Shown here: positions 25,955 to 35,409 of the stretch, piece after piece
Numbering within the stretch: position 1 is the first letter of the stretch
Layout of the letters: every line of letters starts with the position of its first letter
Source of the DNA: CAVYXZ01 sp965223835
GTDB taxonomy: Bacteria; Chloroflexota; Anaerolineae; Aggregatilineales; Phototrophicaceae
Direction of reading: 5' to 3'
DNA length: 64,000 nucleotides
Assembly (NCBI GenBank): GCA_965223835.1
Contig: CBDCXQ010000001.1
Coordinates: 4,278,001-4,342,000, forward strand
The notes under the pieces: model-generated
What the model was told of the DNA's origin: nothing
The model's database searches: none
Seen by the model: only the letters and a program-made list of their open reading frames with translations
Made by a program: the position numbers and the translations under genes

Positions 25955-27292
25955 ATGTCACAGACCCAAATGCGGCGCGCGCAGGACCTCATCAAGAAAA
26001 AACAGTATGACAAAGCGCGGGCTATTCTAGAAAACATTGATAACCCGCGTGCCCGCGACTGGCTAGCCCGGATTGACAAACTCTCGCCACCCAAAACGCG
26101 ACCACGCCGGTCTGGTAGCAACATTGTTGGCCGAATATTGAGCTATATCCTCACGGTCATCATCAGCCTGGCGCTCACAGCGGGCGTGATCGCCGCATTG
26201 GTCGTGATTACCGCACCAGAGCGGGGCGGGACTGGATTTAGCTTTGGTCTGGGACCAGTCGCCGAAACCGTAACGCCCACCGTGACTCCGGTCCCGCGCA
26301 TGGGCGTTGTACAGTCGGCGCAGCGCGTGAACATGCGCAGCGGTCCCAACACCAATACCGAGATTCTTTTTACGCTGGACCCCGGCACTGAGGTTGAAAT
26401 TATCCGCGAAACAGAGGATGGTGACTGGTATCGGGTTCGCATGGAGAACGGAACCGAAGGGTGGATTGCTGCCAGCCTGCTGGATACAGACCCCGCGCCG
26501 ACAACGGTTGCCGCGAATAACACGACAGCAACCGCCGACCCCAACGTAACTGCTGAACCAACTGTCTCGCCGACTCCCGAAGCAGTTTGTACACCCAATG
26601 AAGCGCGAAGCTGGTATAACGCCCAACGTCAGGTTATCAACGAAACCCGCTTTTTGCTGTTCCAGGTCGATGAAGGCCGCAATACCGACTCACAAGATGC
26701 TCTGAACACGGTTCGGGCCAATCGAGCAGCTTTTGCAGCGGTTGATGAACTGCCTTGCGTGGCAGCGGCCCGCGCAGAATACCTGGTTGCATTCCAGGCC
26801 AGCGATAACAGCTTCCAGAATGCCCTGAACAATTTCCCCAATGAGGCCGATTCTGAACGCAACACGGCTAACCAACGGTTTGATGCCGCCGATGCAATCC
26901 TGATGGAACAGTTTGATTTCGAGCCAAACCGCAATAGTTGTGGCGTTGAATTCTGGTACGCCGCAGTCACAGACCAGATCAGCAAATTTATTACCCTGAC
27001 CGACGGTGTGACCGGGGCTAGCCAGCCATCAGATGAGATTCGTAGTGGCATTTTTGACTTACAGGAAATCCGTCGAAATATTGATGTCGCCGTGCCCGAT
27101 TGTGCAGAAACGGCCAATGGGCATTTTGAGGAGGCAATCGACGCTGCCATTGCGTTGTTCCAGAGTGTCATGGCGCAGGATGTCGCGGGAAGTTCGAGCA
27201 GTGCCAATTCCATGGTTGCCCAACGCAACGCGTTCCTCAATGAGATGCAACGGCTTGGTGTACCGGTTGCGATCAATCGGGACTCAGAGTAG
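25955..27292 (+). CDS. Membrane-anchored bacterial SH3 domain protein
   Basis: A 445-residue protein. ATG 25955 is preferred over 25937 because AAGAGA precedes it. The N-terminal 45 residues are a helical repeat-like region (MRRAQDLIKKKQYDKARAILENID), then one membrane helix (about residues 60-85), a Thr/Pro linker, and an SH3b domain at about 110-175: QRVNMRSGPNTNTEILFTLDPGTEVEII and WYRVRMENGTEGWIAASLL. The C-terminal 230 residues are helical and unassigned. SH3b domains commonly bind peptidoglycan. The 2-hydroxyacid dehydrogenase follows after 6 bp, so they may share an mRNA. Confidence 0.8.
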   Translation: MSQTQMRRAQDLIKKKQYDKARAILENIDNPRARDWLARIDKLSPPKTRPRRSGSNIVGRILSYILTVIISLALTAGVIAALVVITAPERGGTGFSFGLGPVAETVTPTVTPVPRMGVVQSAQRVNMRSGPNTNTEILFTLDPGTEVEIIRETEDGDWYRVRMENGTEGWIAASLLDTDPAPTTVAANNTTATADPNVTAEPTVSPTPEAVCTPNEARSWYNAQRQVINETRFLLFQVDEGRNTDSQDALNTVRANRAAFAAVDELPCVAAARAEYLVAFQASDNSFQNALNNFPNEADSERNTANQRFDAADAILMEQFDFEPNRNSCGVEFWYAAVTDQISKFITLTDGVTGASQPSDEIRSGIFDLQEIRRNIDVAVPDCAETANGHFEEAIDAAIALFQSVMAQDVAGSSSSANSMVAQRNAFLNEMQRLGVPVAINRDSE

Positions 27293-27298
27293 TTACGA

Positions 27299-28309
27299 AT
27301 GCTGATTGCATTTTTCAGCAGCAAGGCCTATGAGCAAACGGTATTTAATGCTGCCAACACCAGTTATAGTCATGAGTTGACCTACTTTGAAGCCCACCTG
27401 AACGCCCAGACCGCTCCCCTCGCTGCGAATGCTCCGGCAGTGTGTATTTTCGTTAATCACCAGGCCGACGCAGCGGCGATTGCGCACCTCGCCAATAATG
27501 GCACTCGCTTGTTGGCGCTGCGCAGTGCGGGTTTTAATCATGTCGATCTGCAAGCAGCCCACGATCATGGCATCACCGTTGTCCGCGTCCCGGCCTATTC
27601 ACCCTTCGCGGTGGCTGAACACACCGTCGCTCTTATGCTCACCCTCAATCGCAAAACCCACCGGGCCTATGCGCGGGTGCGCGACGGCAATTTTGAGCTA
27701 GCAGGTTTGATGGGCTTCGACATCCATGGGCTGACGGTAGGCATCATTGGTACTGGCAAAATCGGCCTGGAAGTCGCCCGCATTATGCATGGCTTTGGCT
27801 ATCACCTGCGGGGTTATGACCCCTATCCTAACCCCGCAACCGCCGAGTTCGGTTTGCAATATGTCGACTTGCCGACGTTGCTGGGCCAGTCGGATATTGT
27901 CACACTGCATTCACCCCTCACACCAGAAACGTATCATCTTATCAATGCCCAGGCCATTCAGCAGATGAAACGTGGAGCTATGCTTATCAACACCAGTCGC
28001 GGTGCGTTGGTCGATACGGTGGCAGTGGTTGAGGGTCTTAAATCCGGTCAAATCGGGTATCTGGGGCTGGATGTGTACGAGGAAGAGGGCGATCTCTTTT
28101 TCGAAAACCTCTCCGATCAAATCATTCAGGATGATGTGTTTGCCCGGTTGCTAACGTTTCCCAACGTTGTGATTACCGGCCATCAAGCATTTTTTACGCG
28201 GAATGCGCTGGACGCCATTGCTGCCACTACATTGGCGAATGTGCAGGAGTTTGAACAGACCGGCCAATGTACTAATGCGATCACGCTGGAACAGGTGACG
28301 AAAACCTAA
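27299..28309 (+). CDS. D-lactate dehydrogenase-like 2-hydroxyacid dehydrogenase
   Basis: A 336-residue NAD enzyme reducing pyruvate or a related 2-oxoacid. The NAD fold is GLTVGIIGTGKIGLEVARIM; the catalytic Arg is in LINTSRGALVD, the Glu in GLDVYEEEGDLFF and the His in ITGHQAFFT. The EEEGDLFFENLSD stretch is characteristic of D-lactate dehydrogenases (LdhA type), supporting pyruvate as substrate in fermentation. It lies 6 bp after the SH3 gene; no separate promoter is visible. Confidence 0.93.
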   Translation: MLIAFFSSKAYEQTVFNAANTSYSHELTYFEAHLNAQTAPLAANAPAVCIFVNHQADAAAIAHLANNGTRLLALRSAGFNHVDLQAAHDHGITVVRVPAYSPFAVAEHTVALMLTLNRKTHRAYARVRDGNFELAGLMGFDIHGLTVGIIGTGKIGLEVARIMHGFGYHLRGYDPYPNPATAEFGLQYVDLPTLLGQSDIVTLHSPLTPETYHLINAQAIQQMKRGAMLINTSRGALVDTVAVVEGLKSGQIGYLGLDVYEEEGDLFFENLSDQIIQDDVFARLLTFPNVVITGHQAFFTRNALDAIAATTLANVQEFEQTGQCTNAITLEQVTKT

Positions 28310-28357
28310 CACAGTGCGGTCTCGTATCGCTTCATAATTCTGGACATCAATTCTCCA

Positions 28358-28392
28358 GCAAAAAAAGAACCAGGAATATTTCCTGGCTCTTC
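28358..28392 (-). terminator. Rho-independent terminator
   Basis: On the minus strand GAGCCAGGAA and TTCCTGGTTC form a stem with a very short loop, followed by a run of seven T. It ends the TSP3-repeat gene and may also stop transcription from the dehydrogenase side. Confidence 0.78.
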
Positions 28393-28425
28393 CAGTAAAT
28401 CGCGTTTCAGGCTAGCGCATAGAAA

Positions 28426-29340
28426 CTACTGATCGAACATTCCGCCGCGATGCAACCATCTCCAGGAACTGCCACTCACATGCAGCTCGAGACGATCATC
28501 CACCAGCATATCGGGTTGGGGTGGATTGGTGCTGTAGGTGTTGACCTGGTAGACATCCACACCGTTATTGCTATGCAGGTAGTAAATCATCACAGTCCAG
28601 GTTCCAGCATCGTCTGTTGTTGCGTCGATTGGCATCGAATCCGGGGTGAATGTTGACGGATCAAAACTGGCAATGACTGGACAACGGGGCGCGCCATCCG
28701 CCAGATAGATGCAGTTGCCATGCAGATTGAACAGGCCATTTTTCTGAACGAACCCGGACATACCCTGACCGGTCTGGTTGTACCACTCGGTGTCACAGGC
28801 ATCGCCCGCATCACTGCCCCAGCCATCTTCCTGACTCGGATTATAATCATAGGGGCAGTTATCACGGCTACCGGAGATGCCGTCCCCATCCGGGTCGGTG
28901 TCAGGAACGCTTGGCAGGCCAGTCTGGGTGATGACTTCCGATGGACCGCCAGATCCTGCCGAGGAACAATCAAATATCATCAGCAGGCGCGAAATAATGG
29001 GACCCGCATTGCTTCCCCCACTGTGAATCGTGGTTTCCGCCCGGTATCGATCATTGCTGTTTAATGGGAATACACCATCATCCAGGGGGCCATTGTAGTT
29101 AATGGGGCCCTGGATATTTTCAGAATAGCCGGTTGAATTCCGATAATAGTAGACTTCCCCAGCGTAAACCGTGATCGAAACATTATAATGTACGTCAACA
29201 GTCGTTCCACCCGGCAGGCAGGTGTGTGTGCTCACGCCGACCAGGCTGACACTTCCAGTCTGAGCCGACACTACCGTCGGCAACATGAGTGCTGCTATTA
29301 GCAAAATTATGACTAAACTTAAGCCACGTTGGATTTTCAT
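28426..29340 (-). CDS. Secreted protein with a thrombospondin type 3-like calcium repeat
   Basis: A 304-residue exported protein with a signal peptide (MKIQRGLSLVIILLIAALMLPTVVSA). The first domain is beta-rich. Residues about 145-185 hold DPDGDGISGSRDNCPYDYNPSQEDGWGSDAGDACD, a thrombospondin type 3-like repeat with Asp-rich calcium loops. The C-terminal 120 residues include another beta-rich region. Such proteins are usually extracellular or cell-wall-linked. No enzyme motif is seen. It has its own strong terminator. Confidence 0.82.
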   Translation of the reverse strand: MKIQRGLSLVIILLIAALMLPTVVSAQTGSVSLVGVSTHTCLPGGTTVDVHYNVSITVYAGEVYYYRNSTGYSENIQGPINYNGPLDDGVFPLNSNDRYRAETTIHSGGSNAGPIISRLLMIFDCSSAGSGGPSEVITQTGLPSVPDTDPDGDGISGSRDNCPYDYNPSQEDGWGSDAGDACDTEWYNQTGQGMSGFVQKNGLFNLHGNCIYLADGAPRCPVIASFDPSTFTPDSMPIDATTDDAGTWTVMIYYLHSNNGVDVYQVNTYSTNPPQPDMLVDDRLELHVSGSSWRWLHRGGMFDQ

Positions 29341-29564
29341 AGATCCTCACGTATTGATAATTGCCATCCCCACAATAGAAATCTCTCTAAAAATTTCGTA
29401 AATATATTTATCATTTTAAGGTTTAGAATTTGTTCGAAACCATTGAGCTAAAATAATTGATGAAAATTTCATATTTGTAATGCAACTGAAGAAATGGCGT
29501 TTTAACCTGAGGAGTATGGCGTAAAGCGGGATATTGTCAGGCAGTTGAACGGGCCAATATATGG

Positions 29565-30770
29565 TCAGGCGTTCGAGTAACCGTTCACAATAGCGACCAA
29601 TTGACGGGCACGATGGCGCATGGTGTGCTGGTTGAGGACGCGCTGCCGGGCCGCCTCCCCCATTTTTTGCCTTTCAGAATCGTTTTTCAGCAAATAGCGG
29701 TAGCGACCCAGCGCCTCTTCATGGCTGTTGACCACGATGATCTCTTTCTCTGGCTCGAACCACAACTCCAGCCCATCATAGGGATTGGCAACGATGCAGG
29801 CCCCCATGCTGCTCAGTTCGAACGGACGCGATGACGACGAGCCATACACACTGGCATGGGCGCGACGGGTGATGCACAGGTTGATTTTGCTGCGGCAAGC
29901 GTATTCGCGTAGTTTGCTGAAGCTGAGGTAGGGCAGCAATTCCGTCCGACCCAGATCACCGAGTTTGGTCCCGCGCACGGCGAAGCGCGCATCGGGCATC
30001 AGATCGGCGGGTCGAGCGATCATATCGTCGATCCATCGCGCTCGATATTCGCGTCCGTGCCCGTAAAACATCACATCAATGTCCTGCTCCGCAACCGGAA
30101 CCGGACTGAAGACGTCGGTATCGACGCCATAGAAGATCGTATGGACTTCCCGCGCCCCAAGTTCCTTAAGGTATTTTTCGCCGCCAAGACTGTTGCTGAT
30201 AAACGCGGTGTACTCTGCTGGATTCGCCCCCTGGTAAATGCGAAAACCGCTGGCGAAACCACTCATGTTGGGCAAACTCGCCGGGACATCGCCATCATAA
30301 TAGAGCATCGGTTTGTTGTGTTTGGCTGCCAGGGCTTCGGGCACACCGACCAGATGATTGAGCGGAATCGTCAGGAAGATTACCGCATCAATATCCGGCT
30401 GTTGCGTGAGGATGCGGTCCAGATGATTGTGCCACAGCGGCGCGATAGTCGTTTGCGCGAACTGGCGTACCAGTTTATCGGATAGGGATTCATCGTTGCT
30501 GGTGTCACCGGATTCATCCAACTGCACCTGAGCAGCCTCGCCCGCGACTTTACGGTATAGGTCCCGTGCCGTTTTGAAGACATCGCCTTGCCATTGAGCC
30601 GGGTTGGCTTCCGCCCTCCACCACAACGACTCGATAGCCGGTCCCTGATAGGGCGTAGCGACCACATCAACGCCAACTTCATATAACGCCTTCAGCAACT
30701 GCCACCAGGCTGGGGTCGCGCTAAACGGCTGTGTGAGATCTAGTGATGCGGCGACAATGAGCAGTTTCAT
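29565..30770 (-). CDS. Glycosyltransferase, CgeB-like
   Basis: A 401-residue GT-B-type protein. The middle carries a donor-binding half typical of the CgeB/Glyco_trans_1_2 group: IDVMFYGHGREYRARWIDDM, then INLCITRRAHASVYGSSSSRPFELSSMGACIVANPYDGLELWFEPEKEIIVVNS, with a Glu following the SRPFE turn. The N-terminal half (KLLIVAASLDLTQPFSATPAWW) fits an acceptor-binding Rossmann domain. It probably adds a sugar to a surface or secondary metabolite; the acceptor is unknown. It stands alone with divergent neighbour. Confidence 0.85.
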   Translation of the reverse strand: MKLLIVAASLDLTQPFSATPAWWQLLKALYEVGVDVVATPYQGPAIESLWWRAEANPAQWQGDVFKTARDLYRKVAGEAAQVQLDESGDTSNDESLSDKLVRQFAQTTIAPLWHNHLDRILTQQPDIDAVIFLTIPLNHLVGVPEALAAKHNKPMLYYDGDVPASLPNMSGFASGFRIYQGANPAEYTAFISNSLGGEKYLKELGAREVHTIFYGVDTDVFSPVPVAEQDIDVMFYGHGREYRARWIDDMIARPADLMPDARFAVRGTKLGDLGRTELLPYLSFSKLREYACRSKINLCITRRAHASVYGSSSSRPFELSSMGACIVANPYDGLELWFEPEKEIIVVNSHEEALGRYRYLLKNDSERQKMGEAARQRVLNQHTMRHRARQLVAIVNGYSNA

Positions 30771-31042
30771 TCAGATTCAATCTCCAAAAGCTGGTGTAGC
30801 ATTCTTCCATAAAGAATGGTTTATGATTGTACTACACGCGGCACAAGAATCGAGGAGGCGCTGTGACAGTCAGGCTTGCAGGTTGAAGCAGGAAGCGAAT
30901 GAGTCGATTTTCATCACAGCCACTATGCCCACTAACGTCGATACAATCCGATGCTGGCATGATAGATTGAGACAGGCTAAACTGATTCGCACAGCACATT
31001 TTGTAGTGTTTATACAATATCCGGGCGTTGGCGGAGGGGTTG
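30771..31042. other. Divergent promoter region, glycosyltransferase and esterase
   Basis: No gene is supported in these 272 bp. The right end carries GGAGGGG, the esterase ribosome site. Promoters for both flanking genes must be here but I could not assign hexamers. Confidence 0.35.
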
Positions 31043-32236
31043 ATGCAATCGAACGACGTGATCTATGACGAAAGCCAAGTTCCCGCTTACACGTTGCCTG
31101 ATGTATTGACGTTGGCTGACGGGACCCCCGTTACCACCCCGGACCAATGGTCAACCCGTCGTCGCGAAATCCGACAATTGTTCGAACAGCAGGTCTATGG
31201 CAAAGCACCCGAACCCGGCCCACTATCAGCAACGGTCCTGTCGGAAGATGAAACTGCCCTCGACCAGACCGCCATCCGCCGCGAGATCAAAATCAATCTG
31301 ACTGACGATCACAGCATGAGTTTGCTGACCTACCAACCCCGTAACCACCAGTCAAAGGGGACCTTTCTTGGCCTTAACTTTAAGGGCAATCATACCATTC
31401 ACGCTGATCCAAACATCACATTGTCGGACCGCTGGGTCGGCGACGGTGACGGTGTGTTGAATAATCGCGCAACGGAAGCAACGCGTGGATCGCAGGCCAG
31501 CCGCTGGGCGGTCGAGCGCATTCTTGAACGCGGCTATACGCTGGCGACCATTTATTGCGGCGACATCACACCGGATTTGGACCTATCACCAGACGCTATT
31601 CAGCAATATTTTTATCAAACAGGACAAACCCAATCCGACCCTGATGAATGGGGGGCACTTGCAGCGTGGGCGTGGGGACTGAGCCGGGCAATGGATTATT
31701 TTGCAGCTGAATCCAATTATGGACCGGTCGCACTCATGGGTCACTCCCGGCTGGGTAAAGCGGCGCTGTGGGCCGGGGCATTGGATGAGCGGTTCGCCCT
31801 GGTCATCTCGAATAATTCCGGTTGTGGGGGAGCCGCACTCTCTCGACGCCGATTTGGCGAAACGATTGCTGCCATTAACACGCGCTTTCCCCATTGGTTC
31901 TGCCAGAATTTCCGCCAGTATAATCACGCCGAAGATCGGCTGCCGGTTGACCAGCATATGCTACTGGCGTTGATCGCACCGCGACCATTGTATGTTGCCA
32001 GCGCACAGGATGATCATTGGGCCGACCCGCACGGCGAATTTCTGAGCGTGGTTCATGCCAGCCCGGTTTACGAATTACTGGGCAAAAAAGGGTTGCCGAC
32101 CACCATACAACCACCGGTAGATCAACCCATTGCCGGCACCATCGGCTACCATGTTCGTTCCGGGGCACATGATGTCACTACCTTCGACTGGGAACGTTAT
32201 CTCGATTTTGCTGACCAACAATTCACTTCAGGTTAG
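31043..32236 (+). CDS. CE15-like carbohydrate esterase (glucuronoyl esterase-type alpha/beta hydrolase)
   Basis: A 397-residue protein; ATG 31043 follows GGAGGGG. The serine nucleophile motif MGHSRLGKAALWAGALDERF is the bacterial CE15 form (GxSRxGK), and NNSGCGGAALSRRRFGE follows as in that family. The N-terminal region (WSTRRREIRQLFEQQVYGKAP) and the C-terminal H in RSGAHDVTTFDW, the likely catalytic His, also fit. CE15 enzymes cleave glucuronic-acid esters linking lignin to xylan. No signal peptide is visible, so its location is probably cytoplasmic and the natural ester may differ. A short gap separates it from the next gene. Confidence 0.82.
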   Translation: MQSNDVIYDESQVPAYTLPDVLTLADGTPVTTPDQWSTRRREIRQLFEQQVYGKAPEPGPLSATVLSEDETALDQTAIRREIKINLTDDHSMSLLTYQPRNHQSKGTFLGLNFKGNHTIHADPNITLSDRWVGDGDGVLNNRATEATRGSQASRWAVERILERGYTLATIYCGDITPDLDLSPDAIQQYFYQTGQTQSDPDEWGALAAWAWGLSRAMDYFAAESNYGPVALMGHSRLGKAALWAGALDERFALVISNNSGCGGAALSRRRFGETIAAINTRFPHWFCQNFRQYNHAEDRLPVDQHMLLALIAPRPLYVASAQDDHWADPHGEFLSVVHASPVYELLGKKGLPTTIQPPVDQPIAGTIGYHVRSGAHDVTTFDWERYLDFADQQFTSG

Positions 32237-32259
32237 TCAGAGAAGGAGCAAAGTCGCAC

Positions 32260-33945
32260 ATGAAGACGATCAACAAGACACTGACCGATAGCGACCGGGG
32301 GTTATTGCCAGTGTTGGCCCAGGCCTGGGGCGTGAACATCGAGAATATTGGTACACCTGAGATCATCGAGAAGTTGACTGCCGCGATGCAAAATGAAGAT
32401 CGTGCCGAAAAAATCTGGGCAGGACTGAACGATGACCAGCGGGGGGCATTACAGGCCCTGTTGGGCACTGGCGGCAAAATGCCTGCTCCGATGTTTACCC
32501 GCCTGTTCGGGGATCTCCCCCAGCTCGGTGCTGATCAGATGCTGGAGGCTGCCCGGCAACCGCAGAGCAGCACGGAAGCGCTCTATTTCAAAGGATTGAT
32601 CGCCCAGGCTTTCGAATTATCTGATGCCGGTGCCCGTCCAATTATGTATGTTCCCGATGATCTGATCTCCGTGTTACCAACCCATAAAACTGCCTATGAA
32701 AATCTCGAAAATGAACCCGTCAGTGAGCGGCCAGAAATGGGACCGTTGGCAGCGGTGGACAACATCGTTCTGGCGGATACGTCGATTGTCGATGATCTCA
32801 CAACCGTGTTGGCTTACATTCAATTGCATGGTGCTCAGGTTGTGGACGAGGACTTCGTTGCCGCCGACCGCGATGTGCTGTTAACCCAATTGTTGGATAA
32901 AAATGAAACACGCCTGGCATTCCTGTTAGGTGTGGGCATCAGCGCCAATTTGATCGCCGTGGAAGATAACCAGGCCAGTACCAAACGGGCCGATACGCGG
33001 GTCTGGCTCTCGGATACACGCACGAATCAGGTGAAAGCGCTTGCCGCTGCCTGGCGTGACAGTATCAGTTTCCGCGAGTTAACGCATGTGCCGGGCCTGA
33101 ATCCTGAAGCGCTGCCAAATTACGATCCAACCATCGCACGAGGCGCGATCATCAACTTCCTGGAAGAAATTGTGCCAGAGAGTGACTGGTGGTCGTTGGA
33201 CGAATTTATTGAGGTGGTCAAACACGCGGATGCCGATTTCCAACGGCCCGGTGGTGATTATGATAGCTGGTACATCAAAAATGATGAGGGTGATTATCTA
33301 CGCGGGTTCGAAAGCTGGGATGCGATTGAAGGGGCCTTGCTGGAATATGTCGTCACGGGTCCATTGCACTGGTTAGGTTTGACCGATCTGGCTGATGACG
33401 CCGCCCGATTGACCGCCTATGGTCGAGCCTTCCTCGAAATCACTGGCTGGCCGACGCCGCCGGAAACCAATGACAAAGTTGCAGTTGGTGATGACGGCAC
33501 ATTGTCAGTTTCTCGTCGGGTCTCACGCATTGATCGATTTCAAGTGGCGCGTTTCACCACCTGGGGTGAACCAGGCGACCCCTATACCTACATTCTAGAT
33601 GGCCCTGGCATTGCCCAGGCCGCCAAGCAGGGCATCAATACCGGGCACATCAGCGCCTTTTTGAAGCGGATGCTCGATGATAAACCCGTTCCGTCAAAGC
33701 TGGTCAATCTGTTACAAAATTGGCAGAGCGGTGCGACGGCGACTGTCACCCTGGAGCGCCACATCATCTTGCGCACTACCGCACCGGAAACCCTGACAAC
33801 CATCCTAGAAAACCCCACCCTGCGCCGCTATCTGGGAGCACAACTGGGGCCGATGGCGGTCATTGTCCGGGCCGATCAATGGGAAGCGCTCCGTACCGCG
33901 CTGGGCGAACACAGTATTCAGGCCGAGCTAATTGGAATCACATAA
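32260..33945 (+). CDS. Protein with XPB/Ssl2-like helicase C-terminal domain, no motor
   Basis: A 561-residue protein with no Walker A or DEAD motif. The last 130 residues (RFQVARFTTWGE, YTYILDGPGIAQAAKQGINTGHISAFLKRM, VTLERHIILRTTAPETLTTIL, RYLGAQLGPMAVIVRADQWEAL) match the Helicase_C_3 domain found at the ends of XPB/Ssl2-related helicase proteins. The N-terminal half is helical, with winged-helix-like stretches. Related orphan proteins occur in several bacteria, with unknown function, perhaps DNA binding. It lies 23 bp after the esterase gene and may share its mRNA. Confidence 0.72.
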   Translation: MKTINKTLTDSDRGLLPVLAQAWGVNIENIGTPEIIEKLTAAMQNEDRAEKIWAGLNDDQRGALQALLGTGGKMPAPMFTRLFGDLPQLGADQMLEAARQPQSSTEALYFKGLIAQAFELSDAGARPIMYVPDDLISVLPTHKTAYENLENEPVSERPEMGPLAAVDNIVLADTSIVDDLTTVLAYIQLHGAQVVDEDFVAADRDVLLTQLLDKNETRLAFLLGVGISANLIAVEDNQASTKRADTRVWLSDTRTNQVKALAAAWRDSISFRELTHVPGLNPEALPNYDPTIARGAIINFLEEIVPESDWWSLDEFIEVVKHADADFQRPGGDYDSWYIKNDEGDYLRGFESWDAIEGALLEYVVTGPLHWLGLTDLADDAARLTAYGRAFLEITGWPTPPETNDKVAVGDDGTLSVSRRVSRIDRFQVARFTTWGEPGDPYTYILDGPGIAQAAKQGINTGHISAFLKRMLDDKPVPSKLVNLLQNWQSGATATVTLERHIILRTTAPETLTTILENPTLRRYLGAQLGPMAVIVRADQWEALRTALGEHSIQAELIGIT

Positions 33946-33963
33946 CACACTCAGCATAAACAC

Positions 33964-33977
33964 GGGGTTTAAACCCC
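33964..33977 (+). terminator. Short palindrome after the helicase-domain gene
   Basis: GGGGTTTAAACCCC is a perfect palindrome 18 bp after the stop. It lacks a T-run and a proper loop, so it is a weak terminator candidate. Confidence 0.25.
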
Positions 33978-34044
33978 ACACAGCCTGCTATATTATAACC
34001 ATCCATAAACAACCGACAGAAATGAATTACTGAGGCAAACCATC

Positions 34045-34446
34045 ATGATAGACCGGACGATGCTGGTCGGGGTGTTAGGGTCAATGGGTGCGCTGCTATT
34101 TATTCTGGAACTGGTACGCCAGCGCCGCTTGCGCGAGGAATATTCATTGTTGTGGTTGGCAACGGCGGGAGTCCTGTTACTGCTCAGCCTCTCGCGACCG
34201 CTGCTGGATATTCTTGCCAGTGCGATTGGTATTTTCTACCCGCCGAGCGCCCTGTTCGTCGTGGCGTTGCTGTTCATCCTCGCCATTCTGATGCACTTCT
34301 CAATGGTCATTACCCGCCTCACGCAGGAGAATAAAGAGATCGCCCAGCAAGTTGCTTTACTACGGTACGAGCTGGCACGCCAGCAATCAGCGCACGAGGA
34401 AACTGAAAACCGCCAGCACACCAACAACGGCGATCAAATAGATTGA
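34045..34446 (+). CDS. DUF2304 family membrane protein
   Basis: A 133-residue protein with three hydrophobic segments (about residues 5-22, 33-52, 65-90) and a charged C-terminal helix with a heptad-like pattern (ITRLTQENKEIAQQVALLRYELARQ). Size and layout fit DUF2304, small membrane proteins often encoded near glycosyltransferases. GAGG precedes the ATG. Its 3' end overlaps the 3' end of the convergent rhomboid gene by 60 bp, which is unusual. Confidence 0.78.
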   Translation: MIDRTMLVGVLGSMGALLFILELVRQRRLREEYSLLWLATAGVLLLLSLSRPLLDILASAIGIFYPPSALFVVALLFILAILMHFSMVITRLTQENKEIAQQVALLRYELARQQSAHEETENRQHTNNGDQID

Positions 34447-35274
34447 GACCAACCAGTAACGCCCTTCGACCGGATTTGTATCCTCAGCAATATGGCGGTT
34501 AGCATCAGTTGGGTCCAATGTGACCGCAAAAATCGGGCCAATCAGCCATGTCAATATCAGCCCGCCCACCAGCCCGCCCATGTGCGCCCAATTATCAATC
34601 CGAATACCGCTATTGCCAAACCAACTGGCGATGCCGATAAACAGATTCAAGCCGAGGAGCATCACCAGACTTTGGAGTTGGCGACTCCCCCGCCGGCCCA
34701 TCAATTGGCGATGGCGGTAGAGATATATCATTTCTGCCCCGAAAATAGCGAAGACGGCACCCGATGCACCCACCGACGGTACACCCTGCAACGGGTCCGG
34801 GTTGCCCAATATGACACTCAATATGGAACCAGCTAGCCCGCCTAACAAATAGATAATGGCAAAACGGCTCGTTCCAAAAACCGGTTCAATCTGGCGCCCG
34901 ATGATATACAGCGCATACATGTTGAAAAAGATGTGCGCCACACTGGCGTGCAAAAACATGGCGGTGAATAGCCGATGATATTCACCCAGAACCAGTACTT
35001 CGTAAGCGCGACTGGCCCCGAATTGGAATAATTGACGACCTACATCCGAAGCGACAAATCCTACTGCAAAAATCGCGAGATTGATCGCCAGTAAGATGTA
35101 GGTAGCATAGGGTCGCACAACATTGATCTGCAACCGCACCTGAGTTGTCGCTTCTTCCTCATCGTCACGTTCAGGTGGCGGGGGCGGCTGGAAAGGTTCT
35201 TCAAGCGGGTGCCGCATCCGTTCCGGTTGTGGTGGTCGACGGCGCTCCTCTGGTTTTTGTGGGTCTTTGAGCAT
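34387..35274 (-). CDS. Rhomboid family intramembrane serine protease
   Basis: A 295-residue protease with a Pro/charged cytoplasmic tail (EERRRPPQPERMRHPLEEP) followed by about six or seven membrane helices. Active-site features are present: the HIFFNMYAL block (oxyanion Asn), the nucleophile in SVGASGAVFAIFG, and the catalytic His in NWAHMGGLVGG. It cleaves membrane-spanning substrates. ATG 35274 is used because upstream codons are not conserved-looking and run into the FmdB promoter. The 3' end overlaps DUF2304. Confidence 0.93.
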   Translation of the reverse strand: MLKDPQKPEERRRPPQPERMRHPLEEPFQPPPPPERDDEEEATTQVRLQINVVRPYATYILLAINLAIFAVGFVASDVGRQLFQFGASRAYEVLVLGEYHRLFTAMFLHASVAHIFFNMYALYIIGRQIEPVFGTSRFAIIYLLGGLAGSILSVILGNPDPLQGVPSVGASGAVFAIFGAEMIYLYRHRQLMGRRGSRQLQSLVMLLGLNLFIGIASWFGNSGIRIDNWAHMGGLVGGLILTWLIGPIFAVTLDPTDANRHIAEDTNPVEGRYWLVSIYLIAVVGVLAVFSFLVR

Positions 35275-35409
35275 GAAATTGAGTCCCAATCGGGTCTGAT
35301 GATTAAAGTATAGGTTGCATCGTGTAAAATTCTCATTGAAATTCCATGAGATAATGACTATCAATGTATCATAGTGACCATTGGAATAGAAGTTGAGTTG
35401 GGAAAAACC

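Noticed and set aside
25714..26124. Long N-terminal extension of the lipoprotein gene (from 26124)
   Set aside because: The lipoprotein signal begins at 25713 with a good ribosome site; the extension overlaps the divergent SH3 gene.
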